Shown: piece after piece, positions 1 through 11,008 of the stretch
Layout of the letters: each line of letters starts with the position of its first letter
How positions within the stretch are numbered: position 1 is the first letter of the stretch
NCBI GenBank assembly: GCA_963921795.1
Contig: OY997656.1
Location: 60,880,709-60,944,708 of the forward strand
Direction of reading: 5' to 3'
DNA from: Nannobrachium achirus
Taxonomy: Eukaryota > Chordata > Actinopteri > Myctophiformes > Myctophidae
DNA length: 64,000 bases
Notes under the pieces: model-generated
What the model was told of the DNA's origin: nothing
The model's database searches: none
Seen by the model: the letters and a program-made list of their open reading frames with translations, nothing else
Program-made: the position numbers and the translations under genes

Positions 1-60
1 TAACCATAGAGTATATATATAAGATGCTAACACGGCTAACTTTACCTTTACCATGAAATG

Positions 61-559
61 GAATACCAGTAGAGTCGCCGAAATGAAGCTCGCCGAGAAA
101 CGGGGGGTGCGTTCGGAAATGCACACCGGGTGGGGCATCGGTGCGCTTTTTCAGTCTGAACTCTGAAGGTAAACTTTCTGAAAAGCAGCAGTTGCTAACC
201 TAACGTTGCTATTGATGTTTATAAACTAGGGTAAATTATAATAGAATATTAGAATATTAATTCATGTCGATACTGAGTACAATCACAGTCACAGGCATAC
301 TGTGATTGTGTGTCCTACTTTACATGTTTGTTGTTGCTAGCATTAACATTTATGATACTGTGAGATTAAGACTATAACCATAATTTATCCTAGTATATAA
401 ACATCAATAGCAACATTAGGTTAGCAACTGCTGCTTTTCAGAAAGTTTACCTTCAGAGTTCAGGCTGAAAAAGCGCACCGTTGCCACACCCGGTGTGCAT
501 TTCCGAATGCACCCCCCGTTTCTCGGCGAGCTTCATTTCGGCGACTCTACCTGTTACCC
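61..559. mobile_element. hAT-like foldback MITE with perfect 8-bp TSD
   Basis: A 499-bp element is flanked by the direct repeat ATGAAATG (53-60 and 560-567). Its ends are inverted copies over about 180 bp: the left arm from GAATACCAGTAGAGTCGCC matches the reverse complement of the right arm ending GGCGACTCTACCTGTTACCC. The 8-bp duplication and long inverted arms suggest a non-autonomous hAT-type foldback. It has no coding capacity. It shares GTGCGTTCGGAAATGC and GTCGCC motifs with foldback family G at 5355 and 10519. Confidence 0.8.
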
Positions 560-643
560 ATGAAATGCAGGCCAACAGACCCTTAAAATACCCTTAAAAT
601 ACCCTTAAAAGATTCTTAAAAGAGCCTTAATGACAAAGCAACA

Positions 644-1242
644 CACCTTGCAAGCCGCGGCAGAACCCTCTGAACAGAGGTAGCGCCGAAGAAATAAGCC
701 ATTTATTTACAAACATGTTTTAAAAAAACAAAGCCCACATGATAACAACACGTAATGGAGTGCTCGATACAGCGTGTATATTCATCCTGCAGAGGTCGGC
801 GATCTTACTTTGGCGAGGCGGAGGGGAGATCAATTCCATTCGTTTACGTGCGGCGAAGCAGGGAAAGGAGCGATTGAGAAGCGGCGCCCGAACGTGATTG
901 AGACCGCGATCCACGAACAGAGACAAAGACCAGCCATGTTGTGTGTCCTTCTTGTCGAGTTTCAACAACGTGGAGAGTAGGAGGCCACTCCTAGCCACCC
1001 ATCCATCCAGAATGTGAGTCAACGGCGCGGCCTGCTGGATACTACGAGTATCACACCCAGTCCCAGAAAATGATTGAGAGAGGATATTAACCATTTCAGA
1101 TGGCTCCAACAAGACACAGAGAAGAATGGCCGATGTTTTTTTTTTTTGATTATTATCATTTATATCAAAAGTCCGGGAATAGACGTGTGGCTGATTGGAC
1201 CAAGTAGGAAGTCCGAGGGAGTACGGCCAGGCTTAGAAGGTG
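644..1242 (-). mobile_element. TTAA-type element C, copy 1, with 130-aa ORF
   Basis: The ends are CACCTTGCAAGCC and the complement of CACCTTCTAAGCC, a 13-bp terminal inverted repeat with 2 mismatches. TTAA lies at the right end (1243-1246) but is not kept on the left. Its interior matches the inverted copy at 62034-63475. A 130-codon minus-strand ORF (720-1112) contains SLSLFVDRGLNHVRAPLLNR; I cannot assign it to a known domain. It interrupts family D. A piggyBac- or Kolobok-like non-autonomous element is plausible from the TTAA target and length only. Confidence 0.6.
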
Positions 1243-1534
1243 TTAAACAAACGTTTAGTTCTAAAACAGATGATTAGAGTTATAAAAGGTTGAATGTTTA
1301 CCTCGCTGTGCAGTCTGTTAGATCGGTGTCAGGCATATTCGCCTATAACATATTCGCCTACACGCATTTGGTCCTTTCGCCTGGCATTTTCGCCTTGGAG
1401 GAGAGTCTTTTCACATACCTGTCTGAGCCATTTCGCCTACCCTCAATTCTGCTGTCAGACTGTCCATGTTTTCATATTATCTCTTTGTCATTTAAATATT
1501 ATAGTGACTGTGACAGTGGTGTTACATGTCAAAC

Positions 1535-1829
1535 CTACACACGGCTATCCTATGCACTCCATAGTAATCACATAAATACAGAGCTATTGGAATCAGGTGT
1601 GCCCAAATAATTAATTAATCCATGTCCCGATACTATACATTCTTTGGTGCAGTATTGAACAGTATTGTAAAACTAGAAAAGAAAATTTCTAAGAAATTTT
1701 AAGTGTGCCTGCAGCTCACTAAGTCTGTGCAACCTTGTGTAGCGGTTGGTGTTAGCATTAGCGTTACATTTTTTAACATTAGCATTTTCTGCATAAGCTT
1801 TAACATTATGGTTCTTCATATGACACCAC
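1535..1829. repeat. Family F-associated segment
   Basis: From about 1690 to 1770 the sequence is the inverted counterpart of 14885-14975 (GCAACCTTGTGTAGCGGTTG and GTTAGCATTAGCG). The rest, about 1535-1690, shows nothing recognised. Confidence 0.45.
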
Positions 1830-2450
1830 CCACATGTCTGTACGACAAACAGATCACGAGATAAAGGGTCACTTCCTGTTTGGTGAGGGGCACTTCCTGT
1901 TTGGCGAAATAGGCCCCAATTAAGGTTAATGACTCTTAATCAAGTCATTTGATGACACCCACGCGTCTGTACGACAAACAATTCATGAGATATAGGGTGA
2001 CTTCCTGTTTGGTGAAGGGCACTTCCTGTTTGGCAAAATAGGCCCCAATTAAGGTTAAGGACTCTTAATCAAGTCATTTCACACCACCCGCGCGTCTGCA
2101 CGACAAACGGTTCACAAGATAAAGGGTCACTTCCTGTTTGTTAAGGGGCACTTCCTGTTTGGCGAAATAGGCCCTAATTAAGGTTAAGGACTCTTATTCT
2201 TGTCATTTGACGCAACCCGCGCATCTGTACGACAAATGGTTCACGAGATCAAGGGTCACTTCCTGTTTGGTGAGGGGCACTTCCTGTTTGGCGAAATAGG
2301 CCCCAATTAAGGTTAAGGACTCTTAATCAAGTCATTTGATGCCATCTACGCGTCTGTACGACAAACGGTTCACGAGGTAAAGGGTCACTTCCTGTTTGGT
2401 GAGGGGCACTTCCTGTTTGGCGAAATAGGCCCCAATTAAGGTCATGGGCG
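1830..2450. repeat. 129-bp tandem array, five units
   Basis: ACTTCCTGTTTGG recurs at 1871, 2000, 2129, 2258 and 2387, exactly 129 bp apart. Each unit holds this motif twice and also TTAAGGTTAAGGACTCTTAATC and CTGTACGACAAACGGTTCA-like segments. The same unit occurs singly in family F copies at 2945-3150, 14390-14500 and 60940-61080, so the array is an expansion of part of that repeat. Confidence 0.85.
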
Positions 2451-3200
2451 ATTAATGAATTAAAGCTGCAAGCAGCGATGACCGGGCCCTCGCAGCTCTA
2501 CCCACGTCATAAGGCCAGCAGCCAATCAGAAACCAAACAGGAAGTCAGCCATTTCGACTAATTAGTGGCGTTTTGGCACATTTTTGGCCGTTATCACGGG
2601 TCGCACTTTAACGACAGTTTTTTGAGAAAAAATTGTTTTGTGAGAAAAAAAAGGGTTTTGTGAGAAAAAAAAGAGTTTTTTGAGAAAAAAAAATTGAGAA
2701 AAAAAATTTTTTGAGAAAAAAAAAATTTGAGAAAAAAAAATTTTTTGAGAAAAAAAAATTTTGAGAAAAAAAAAGTTTTTTGAGAAAAAAAAAATTTTGA
2801 GAGAAAAAAAGTATTTTGAGAAAAAAAACATTTTTGAGAAAAAAACATTTTTTTGAGAAAAAAACATTTTTTGAGAAAAAAAAATTTTTGAGAAAAAAAA
2901 AATTTGAGAAAAAAAAATTTTTTGAGAAAAAAAAAATGTATGACACCAGCCGCGAGTCTGTACGACAAACGGTTCATGAGTTATAGAGGCACTTCCTGTT
3001 TGGTGAAGGGCACTTCCTGTTTGGCGAAGGAAGCGTCAATTAAGGTTAAGGACTCTTAATCAAGTCATATGATACCAGCCACAACTCTGTACGATAAACG
3101 GTTCATGAGATGTAGAGGCACTTCCTGTTTGGCAAAGGGCACTTCCTGTTATAGAGGGGGCGGGGCTTAATCAATTACAGCTCATCCCTATTGGCCGGAA
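2451..3200 (-). repeat. Family F interspersed repeat, reverse copy
   Basis: The sequence is the reverse complement of 60850-61658: the AGCTGCAAGCAGCGATGACC end, the GACTAATTAGTGGCGTTTTG segment, an A/T minisatellite (2617-2936) and the CACTTCCTGTTTGG unit, in matching order. The class is not resolved; I recognise it only as an abundant fish repeat. No ORF of note. Confidence 0.65.
2617..2936. repeat. A/T minisatellite, TTTTTTGAGAAAAAAAA unit
   Basis: About twenty degenerate 14-17 bp units of T-run, GAG, A-run. The apparent Phe/Lys/Ser-rich ORFs across it are artefacts of the repeat. The reverse-complement array lies at 61097-61500 in another family F copy. Confidence 0.85.
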
Positions 3201-3294
3201 AAAGACCAAAGTTGTGTATGCATTATAAAGTTTAAGTGACGTTGCTAGGCAAAAGTATGGCAGGGTTATGTGGCCACAAAGTTTGGTTTTTTTT

Positions 3295-3655
3295 CCCGGA
3301 GTCCCCCATTCAAAGTCAATGGGGGTTTTTGAGCGTAGTTTTTTACGAATTAAGTTGCCATGGTAACGCGGATCGGAAAGAAAAGTAATAGCACACCATT
3401 CCCGGCCGAGCCACACATTTTGATGTATATATTGCGGGGGTGGCGTAAATCTTGCGGCAGTTATTACGTGCGGAAATTTCCCCCATTCTAAGTCAATGGG
3501 GTTTTTGGGCGTCGTTTTTTGCGAATTACGTCGCCATGGTAACGCGGATCGGAAAGAAAAGTAATAGCAACCTATTCCCGGCCGAGCCGCACGTTTTGAT
3601 GTATATATTGCGTGGGTGGCGTAAATAGTGCGGCAGTTATTACGTGCAGAAATTT
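3295..3655. repeat. 177-bp tandem duplication
   Basis: Two direct copies about 177 bp apart, each with AGTCAATGGGG, GCCATGGTAACGCGGATCGG and TTTTGATGTATATATTGCG. They carry the usual small divergence of an old duplication. Non-coding. Confidence 0.8.
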
Positions 3656-3957
3656 GCAAGAACATTACCGACCGACCGACAGACCGACCGACTTAAGTAT
3701 GGCGGTTTACAATAAATGTTTTGCCATTGCATTGCATGGCAGGCACACTTAATGAACAGTATTGTAGGCCTATATTGTTTTAACATTAGGCTATACAAAA
3801 TATATATGTAGGCTATTAGCCTATATAGGTCTATATAAGATGCTACACCTAAATAGCCTATAGAATCAACCTTGCCTGTCAACAGGCATTAAAAAACTAT
3901 TTTGCCATTTTTTAGGAATAAAATGTGATGTAAATAATGTCAAATAAACTGTTAGAT
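3656..3957. other. No recognised feature
   Basis: A short (ACCG)n run at 3666-3690, then AT-rich unique-looking sequence with TAGGCCTA-type words common across the window. No gene is supported. Confidence 0.5.
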
Positions 3958-4177
3958 TCACTTGACACCACTGTCACAGTCACTATAATATTTAAATGAC
4001 ACAGAGATAATATGCAAACATGGACAGTCTGACAGCAGAATTGAGGGTTTGCGATTTGGCTCAGACAGGTAGGTGAAAAGACTCTCCTCCACGGCTAAAA
4101 TGCCAGGCGAAAGGACCAAATGCGTGTAGGCGAATATGTTATAGGCGAAAGTGCTGGTGACCCTGTATTCAGATTGA

Positions 4178-5278
4178 ATGCTAACGTGGCTAACTTGACT
4201 TTTACCATGAAATGCAGGCCAACATACCCTTAAAATACCCTTAAAAGAGTCTTAAAAGAGCCTTAATGACAAAGCAACACATTAAACAAACGTTTAGTTA
4301 TAAAACAGATGATTAGAGTTATAAAAGGTTGAGTGTTTACCTCTATGTGCAGTCTGTTAGATCTGTTTACGACAGACCAAAGACCAGGATGTGGGTTCAA
4401 TAAAGTTTGGTAGGGGAAAACCAATCACAGCATGCCACGTCATCTTCCAGACGACGTACGTCCAATCATATTGTGTATAATGTTTGACGTCAGTCGCAGG
4501 TGCAGAGGACCAACCAGGACCCCGGCTCGGATGCGTGTATCAAAACAACATCCCGGTTCCACCAATGGAAGCTTGTGATTGGCTGAACCGGAGGTAGGGA
4601 GCGCTCCGTTGTTTTCGCCTGGACCGCGCGGAGGTGGTTATCTAGGTAATATAATAGGCCTACATGCGATGTTTCATAACATATTTTTACACAAGAAATA
4701 ATCATAACACATTATTAACATTCTATATTTATAAGGTCAAGTATTCTACTTAATAATTGGGACTAATTGAGAACCATTATCATAGTTATAATAGGCCTAC
4801 ATTTACAGTAGTTTAGGCATTTTTGTTTGATAAGGTTGTGGGCAGAACAATTTGTCCTTGTTTGTTATTTGACTATTTTTACTTTAATTATAATTAAAGA
4901 CACTTCATAGTGAATTAGTGATTATAATAAATAGCCTATGTAATGATTGTTGTTATTGCTAGATCAGATTGTGTTTATAATATAACGCCGGCGCGCCTCC
5001 GTCATCTCCACCCAAAACAAGCGCTCCCCCGTTGTTCCATTGTAGGAACCGGGATGTTGTTTCTGGTCCTGGTCTGTCGTAAACAGATCTAACAGACTGC
5101 ACAGCGAGGTAAACATTCAACCTTTTATAACTCTAATCATCTGTTTTAGAACTAAACGTTTGTTTAATGTGTTGCTTTGTCATTAAGGCTCTTTTAAGAC
5201 TCTTTCAAGGGTATTTTAATAAGGGTCTGTTGGCCAGCATTTCATGGTAAAGGTAAAGTTAGCCGTGTTAGCATTAAA
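4178..5278. mobile_element. Foldback family D, copy 2 (complete)
   Basis: The ends are ATGCTAACGTGGCTAACTT and the complement of ATGCTAACACGGCTAACTT. The inverted arms run from 4178 to about 4640 and from about 4980 to 5278 with some unpaired parts. Arm landmarks are TTAAAAGAGCCTTAATGAC and AGATCTGTTTACGACAGACC. The central spacer, about 340 bp, is AT-rich. No ORF. A non-autonomous foldback DNA element is the best reading. Confidence 0.7.
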
Positions 5279-5945
5279 TCCGCCTGAATAGTAATACAGT
5301 ACATTAATCTGATGGGACATTTATTAAAGGAAACATAATTAGGCTATTCATTTAGGGTGCGTTCGGAAATGCGCACTCAACGCACTGGTGTGCCATGTTG
5401 TCGTTCGTTTATTCGGTGCACTTATTGGTGCGTTGTTGTTCGTAAATCCAGTGCGTGATGCACCGTGGTGTGCTGAGTGCACGGAATACCAGAAAAGTCG
5501 CCCTCTTTCAAAGTCGCCCCAGACTCGTTTCCCAACGGGTCTGTGGCCTTAAAGGTCCATGAAACACAAAATCAGTTTTTCTATAAATATATATTATATC
5601 AATGAGTCACTTGTGATAGGGAGCAGTGATATGGTTCAATTTGCCCATAGGCTTGGGGATTCAGAGCTTTCTGCTGTCTCTGTATCTATTTCTGTGTACT
5701 TCCAGTTTCTAGGTCGAAAATAAATATTTGGCGCCACTCATTAAATATTAGCTATCACTGTTCTATAGTGTAACGTGACGTAGGCATATCTAATTAATAT
5801 TAACGTTTGTTTTACAGAGTTGTATCAAGGGGGGGCGTGGTTTCACTGTATGCTTGTTTCAGCCAGAGAGAAGAGCAGGCGCTGTCGACAGACAGTTACA
5901 CTGTGTGGTGCCTGTGTTATTTTCTGTGTAGTGTAGCCTGTGTAG

Positions 5946-6063
<118 letters not shown>

Positions 6064-6105
6064 TCGTGACAGTGCACGCACACACACAACGTCCACACAC
6101 GAAAA

Positions 6106-6290
6106 ATAGCAGATCTACAAGCTCACAACGCGTCGCGAAATTGTGAGAGCCGAAACCAACGTGTTTACATGAGAAGCTGCTGCTGCAACGGCTGTTAGCT
6201 AGGCTACATAGCTACATAGCAGATATACAAGCTCACAACGCGTCGCGAAAGTGACGCCCCGCGACGCGTTGTGAGCTTGTAGATCTGCTA
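6106..6290. repeat. Family P hairpins P1 (half) and P2 (full)
   Basis: P1 at 6106-6137 has AGCAGATCTACAAGCTCACA and no right arm of its own. P2 at 6218-6290 has both arms (left with AGATATACAAG) around a GCGTCGCG-type tip. P1 also pairs with the right arm of P2, giving a larger foldback whose arms continue outwards into ACGAAAA and the CA/TG runs to about 5940 and 6365. Confidence 0.75.
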
Positions 6291-7019
6291 GTTTTCGTGT
6301 GTGTGGACGTTGTGTGTGCGCGCGCGCACTGTCACGACACACACTCACACACACACACTACACAGCAAATAGCTATAGCGTTAGCCTAGCGTCCATTCTT
6401 CACTGGTTCCGTGGTCCAGAGCTGGAGAAAGTGTGTCCATGGATAAAAGCTCAGACCGCTTGTTTGTAAAATACCTGCACATTTTAATTGGTTACAGAAC
6501 ATGGAGTTGCCGAATCTTTATACTTTTTACACCTCCAATGGCTGGTTTTAAAAAAGGTTTCCGAAATGGAAAAGCAACAAGTGCCCACTGCTGACAGCTT
6601 CGGTCTGTCTCTCTCTGATAGAAGATAGACGCATTACTCCGCCCCCTCCCCCCACAACGGCAGATAACCACACCTACATTTTAGAAATCTTTTCATGTTC
6701 TGAAATCCCATAAAACAAATTAGAGGCGGGGTTTCTTATCCCTTTAAGCTAGATGCAGATTAGACTAAAATCAAATCTGTGCTTCTGGGGGTCCCTGGAA
6801 CAAAAAAGTTTGCAATAGGGGTCCATCCATGGAACAAAATATTTTGAGATGGGGGTCCACGGCCAAAAACACATTTTGGGGGTCCTTAACCACTGATAGG
6901 CACATTCTACAAATGTCTTCTAAATCATAACAATTTTCTGAAAAAAACTTATGTTGCCATCAGTGTTTCTCAAACTTTGTCATGTGAAGGACCCCCAGAA
7001 TGGGGGACAGATTTCCATT

Positions 7020-7100
7020 TCGACCCCCCCCCCATTTCGACCCCCCCCCCAAATCTACCCAGCCCCCCCCCCCCCCACTTCGACTCCTCCCCATTTCGAC
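7020..7100. repeat. C-homopolymer tract cluster
   Basis: Several runs of 8-14 C interrupted by ATTTCGA. It terminates the family G copy. Proline-rich frames here are composition artefacts. Confidence 0.8.
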
Positions 7101-7954
7101 CTGGCATACAACCATTGCTCTACACAGAATGGAAAATGGAAATGACAGTTACCAGACTATACCAGTAACGACTCATCGAGAGAGGGAGAGGTTCATATAA
7201 TATATGAACTTTTGGCTATATCCTCTTTTGGCTGTATCCTCTAAAAGCGACCTGATCATTTAGTTGCAGCGCCATGCAGCCGTTAACTGCTGCTGCTTAT
7301 TTATTTAGGAAAAGAAACAAATGACAGAAAGAGAGAGAGTGAGAGAGCGATCGATCCACTCCCTGCCATGTGTGCTGCATATACATAAAGTTCAAGTTCA
7401 AATAGGCTGCCGCCTACATGTATATTCGTTTGTCCCCGAGGGGCGATTTGGTTGCAGCAATAGGCCTACATATTAACTTAAGAGCGCAAATGTGTGCGTG
7501 TGCGTGCGTGTGTGTCCAGAAACGTTTTGGAAACGCCACCTTAATTGTCTTCTTGGCTTGCGATCATAAATAGCCTACGAATAACGAAACCACCAGCAAA
7601 ATATCCTATATCCTTCATCAGATAAATTAAGGGGACTGGGGTAAAGGGATATAAGAAATTGTCCATTTTAGAAGTATTTAAGCCTTTTTGTTCGTTTAAT
7701 GCACTTGTACATGGAGCGATTGGAGTCTATTAGGCTATCTTATAGGCCTATGGGCCGTCAGGCGCGCAAATATGTATTGTTTATGTGATGATGATAATGA
7801 TATATACCGTAGGCCTAATGCAACAGCGCGACAGACAGACAGCGTCGTGCACAACTGTGCGCCTTGTCAGTAGCTATACTGTATATTCCATGTCCATCAG
7901 TTTTGGGCCGACGATATCATTTGATAACAAGACAGACCCCAGCCAAACTGCGAA
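7101..7954. other. No recognised gene
   Basis: Mixed sequence with a small palindrome TTCATATAATATATGAA near 7190, short GA and TG runs (7325-7350, 7490-7515) and an ACAGACAGACAG run near 7830. No coding signal is supported. Confidence 0.4.
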
Positions 7955-7960
7955 AAATTA

Positions 7961-8033
7961 CCGATCTACAAGCTCACAATGAGGTGTGTCTACAGACTAC
8001 ACAACATGCATGCTTGCGAGTTTGCAGATCTGG
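7961..8033. repeat. Family P hairpin P3 (decayed)
   Basis: The left arm has GATCTACAAGCTCACAA and the right arm GCGAGTTTGCAGATCTG. The arms still pair over most of their length but with mismatches, so this is among the more diverged copies. Confidence 0.6.
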
Positions 8034-8039
8034 TGAGCT

Positions 8040-8475
8040 ACCCAAAGGCATACTATTGATTGCGACCGTAGGTCGCATTTACTACCAAAACCTCCACAGG
8101 CTGTCCGTGGGTGAGTCAGTCCGTCCGTCCGTCCGTCACACTTTTGCCCTGCTCATATCTCCACAACCCTTGCCCCCATCCATGCCAAATTTTGCACACA
8201 CACTCCTTGACTGCCAAACTACAACCTCCAAGGACCCCTGGAGCCCCAGGGACCCCCAGGTCCCTGGGCGACCCCCAGATGTAAAAAATGACCAAATGTG
8301 GTCACACGTCACACTTTTTCCCTGCTCATATCTCCGCAACCGTTGACCCGATCCATGCCACATTTTGCACACACACTCCTTGCCTGCCAAACTACAACCT
8401 CCAAGGACCCCCCGAGCCCCAGGGACCCCCAGCTCCCTGGGGGACCCCCAAGTGTAAAAAATGACCAAATGTGCA
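8040..8475. repeat. GACCGTAGGTCGC repeat with 173-bp duplication
   Basis: GTCACACTTTT recurs at 8135 and 8308, opening two direct units, each with CTGCTCATATCTCC, TTTTGCACACACACTCCTTG and CCCCAGGGACCCCCAG. A (GTCC)n run precedes the array. The same GCCCTGCTCATATCTCC start and GTCC/GGAC run occur at both ends of 22686-23560, so the two belong to one repeat family. Confidence 0.7.
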
Positions 8476-8691
8476 AAAATGACCAAATGACCACCCCAAC
8501 GGGGCTGCTCACGGGGAATTCCCGGGGACCACCCACTCCTCGTGCTCCAGAACGGATGCAAAAGTGGTGACGCCCCCAGTGGAGGACCCCCTCCACTGCA
8601 GCTCACATAAAATGCCGCGGTCGCTTATCTCCCGATTAGGGAGTCTTACTGGTTAGATTTGATTAAATAAGCCATGTCACAGTGACCCATT
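8476..8691. repeat. Repeat remnant with CTAATCGGGAGA segment
   Basis: TCTCCCGATTAGGGAGTCTT at about 8624 is the complement of a segment at about 22510. I see no gene; it is a short interspersed fragment of unknown class. Confidence 0.4.
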
Positions 8692-8699
8692 GTAATTTG

Positions 8700-9118
8700 T
8701 AGAGATGTTACCGATCAATCGGCAATGGATCGGATCGGGCCGATCAAAGCGTGATCGGCGATAATCGGTGGTTTAGATCAAAAGGTAAATTCACCGATCC
8801 GATCGAATAGGTGCATCTGATCAACCAGCCGTTCAGTATGCCCACTTGAGGCCATTTTGGGGTATTGATTTCCACAGTGCTGAAGGAATAATTAGTTACT
8901 GCTATGATAATAAATACAATGTAATGTTGGTAAATAACTATAAGGCAAATATATAAATGAATTCATGAGTGAATGAATGAATTAAAGTTAAAACATTAAC
9001 ATTTAGAAAATATAAATAATAACTTGATCTGATCGGTGATTGATCGGGATCGGGTGATCAAACTTTTGTGATCGGTGCTCGGTGATCGGTTCCAAAAAAC
9101 CTGATCGGACCATCCCTA
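8700..9118. mobile_element. hAT-like MITE with perfect 8-bp TSD
   Basis: GTAATTTG flanks both sides (8692-8699 and 9119-9126). The ends are TAGAGATGTTACCGATC and GATCGGACCATCCCTA, imperfect inverted repeats of the TAGGGATG-NN-CCGATC type widespread in fish. GATCGG words are dense near both ends. It is 419 bp with no ORF. Confidence 0.85.
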
Positions 9119-9126
9119 GTAATTTG

Positions 9127-9480
9127 GCAACTTTCTTGAGCCTATTTATTGTTGAATCAAGTAGGCGTATAGACTATATTTATTGCTCCTAATAATTAAC
9201 AAATTAAGCCAGCAATATAGCCTACATTACAGCTACGTGATTTCATCTGTTCTGTAGGATATTATTCAATCATGACGTCGTTGCTGTCCGTGGTCCTGGA
9301 GGCAGGCTGGCCCAGGTGCCCACTGAACGGCGGGGGGACATGCGGTGGTCCGCGGGGCCCGGGGACCCCCGGGCTGCCTGGGTGTCGGCGCCGCCTCGGT
9401 TCAGTGTATATAAATGTTTTAATTGTCCCTCCATCAAACCATCAAGCTTGAAGTACAGAAATAATACTAGCCCGTTATAA
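9127..9480. other. No gene; GC-rich patch
   Basis: Contains a GC-rich stretch (about 9290-9400) with the small palindromic word CCGGGGACCCCCGG. No coding or RNA feature is supported. Confidence 0.4.
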
Positions 9481-9486
9481 GATTGC

Positions 9487-9487
<1 letters not shown>

Positions 9488-9548
<61 letters not shown>

Positions 9549-9662
9549 CAAGAGAAAGAGAGGGGAAGAGAGAGAGAGAGAGAGAGAAAGAGAAAGAGAG
9601 GGGAAGAGAGAGAGAGAGAGAGAAAGAGAGGGAGAGAGAGAAAGAAAGAAAGAGAGAGAGAT
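9488..9662. repeat. (GA)n microsatellite
   Basis: Imperfect AGAGAG runs with AAAG and GGGAAG interruptions. Ser/Leu and Arg/Glu repeat frames over it are artefacts. Confidence 0.95.
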
Positions 9663-9699
9663 GGGAGGAGATGCACATAAAACTATGTGCATTTATGAG

Positions 9700-10015
9700 C
9701 ACATAAACTCATTCCTTTTTTTTTTTCTTCTTCCACCCCTACTATGAACTGCCGCTCTACGCACAGTTGAATCGTTCGCTTATATAGAAGCAGCGGCCGC
9801 GCATAGAAGGGCTTTCCTAGGGTCGGAATGGTGATGTCTATAGCAAAACGGGGACACCCTGCCATTCCGACAGGTTTATTCGAAATGGCGGTATTTCTGA
9901 ACCGAGACGTTATAGGGTCGTAAAGGCGATGTGCATAGAAAAGAGGGAGCACCCCGCCATTTCGACCCATAGAAGTCAATGGTCGGAGTGGCAGGGCGTC
10001 GGTATGGCGGGGTGT
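9700..10015. repeat. Repeat fragment with GTCGGAATGG words
   Basis: GGTCGGAATGGTGATG, GCCATTCCGAC and ACCCATAGAAGTCAATGGTCGG recur in inverted or direct form here and resemble 63480-63600 (TTGACTTCAATGGGTCGGAA). It may be a diverged foldback remnant. No ORF of note. Confidence 0.4.
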
Positions 10016-10205
10016 AACCCCCAGAATGATATGTATTTGGCTACGGACCCCCATCACAAAATATTTTGTTCCAGGGACCCCAGAAGCAAATATTTGATTT
10101 TAGTCTATTCTGCATCTAGCTTAAGGCCACAGACCCATTGGGAAACGAGTTTGGGGGCGACTTTGAAAGAGGGCGACTTATCTGGCTACCAGTGTGAATA
10201 ACGCA
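10016..10205. mobile_element. Foldback family G, copy 2 (right arm)
   Basis: Reads CCCCCAGAATGATATG, then CTGCATCTAGC-TTAA-GGCCACAGACCC, then GGGAAACGAGTTTGGGGGCGAC. This is the complement of the left-arm order at 5510-5552 plus 6748-6800. Its uninterrupted TTAA (10121-10124) is an empty-site reference for the insertions at 5553 and 11009. Confidence 0.65.
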
Positions 10206-10518
10206 CTGACCAACCCTACTCAGAAGATGGGGTTTGGTGGTGTGGTGCGGCGGTGCAGTGTTTTGATTGGTTGATTTTCATGGCGGTGTCTCGCACTTGT
10301 CAGCTGTGAACAATGACGTAGGAAATGATAACAAAATGCACCATTTGCTGCTTTATTGGTCCTTTGGGCTTTATTGTTACACACGCATCAACGTGTAAAC
10401 TAACAGCAGGTAGGCCAATGTTATGAATTAAATTACCTATCAATAGCAACGTTACGTTAGCAACTGCTGCTTTTAAGAATGTTTTCCGACTGAAAAAGCA
10501 AACCATTGAATCTTATCT
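10206..10518. repeat. MITE remnant related to 61-559
   Basis: CTATCAATAGCAACGTTA and GTTAGCAACTGCTGCTTTT (10436-10475) match the arms of the hAT-like foldback at 61-559. No complete ends are seen. Confidence 0.45.
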
Positions 10519-11008
10519 GGTGTGCGTTCGGAAAAGCGCACTCAACGCACTGGTGTGCCATGTTGTCGTTTGTTTATTCGGTGGAATACAGGAAAAGTCG
10601 ACCTAAAACAAACAGCCCAAACTGGTTTCCCAACGGGTCTGTGGCCTTAAGCTAGATGCAGAATAGACCAAAATCAAATCTGTGCTTCTGGGGGTCCCTG
10701 GAACAAAATATTTTGCAATAGGGGTCCATCCGTGGAACAAAACATTTTGAGATGGGGGTCCGTGGACAAAAACACATTTTGGGGGTCCGTAACCACTGAT
10801 AGGCACATTCTACAAAATGTATTCTAAATCCTAACAATTTTCTGAAAAAAAAAAAACGTATGTTGCCATCAGTGTTTCTCAAACACTGTCATGTCAAGGA
10901 CCCCCAGAATGATATGTATTTGGCTACGGACCCCCATCGCAAAATATTTTGTTCCAGGGACCCCCAGAAGCAAAGATTAGATTTTGGTCTATTCTGCATC
11001 TAGCTTAA
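10519..11008. mobile_element. Foldback family G, copy 3
   Basis: A GTGCGTTCGG start and a CCAACGGGTCTGTGGCC segment are followed by an inverted core between TTAA at 10647-10650 and 11005-11008. The core arms begin GCTAGATGCAGAATAGACC and end in its complement, with three GGGGGTCC segments between. After TTAA 11005-11008 another element begins, and family G resumes at 11889 with TTAAGGCCACAGA. Confidence 0.7.

Larger units (their letters stand above)
25..1316. repeat. Foldback family D, copy 1 (interrupted arm)
   Basis: Pieces at about 25-60, 560-643 and 1243-1316 match, in order, one arm of the complete family D copy at 4178-5278 (GATGCTAACACGGCTAACTT, then CAGGCCAACAGACCC, then AAACAAACGTTTAGTT). 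The arm is split by a hAT-like MITE (61-559) and a TTAA-type element (644-1242). Only one arm is present here, so the copy is partial. Non-coding. Confidence 0.7.
1337..4155. mobile_element. Large inverted-repeat element E, about 2.8 kb
   Basis: Arms at about 1337-1533 and 3958-4155 are inverted copies (ATTCGCCTATAACATATTCG on the left, its complement on the right), well over 85 percent alike by eye. The interior holds a 129-bp tandem array, a family F fragment with an A/T minisatellite, and a 177-bp duplication. No transposase ORF is visible. It is either a foldback element that gathered insertions or two solo ends of one family that landed in opposite orientation. Confidence 0.55.

Noticed and set aside
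2562-2977. Phe/Lys/Ser-rich ORFs over 2.6-2.9 kb, 11.1-11.5 kb and 61.0-61.3 kb
   Set aside because: They come from T-run/A-run minisatellites.
8136-8606. 156- and 160-residue ORFs over 7.9-8.6 kb
   Set aside because: They follow a 173-bp duplication of a non-coding repeat; no start context or domain.
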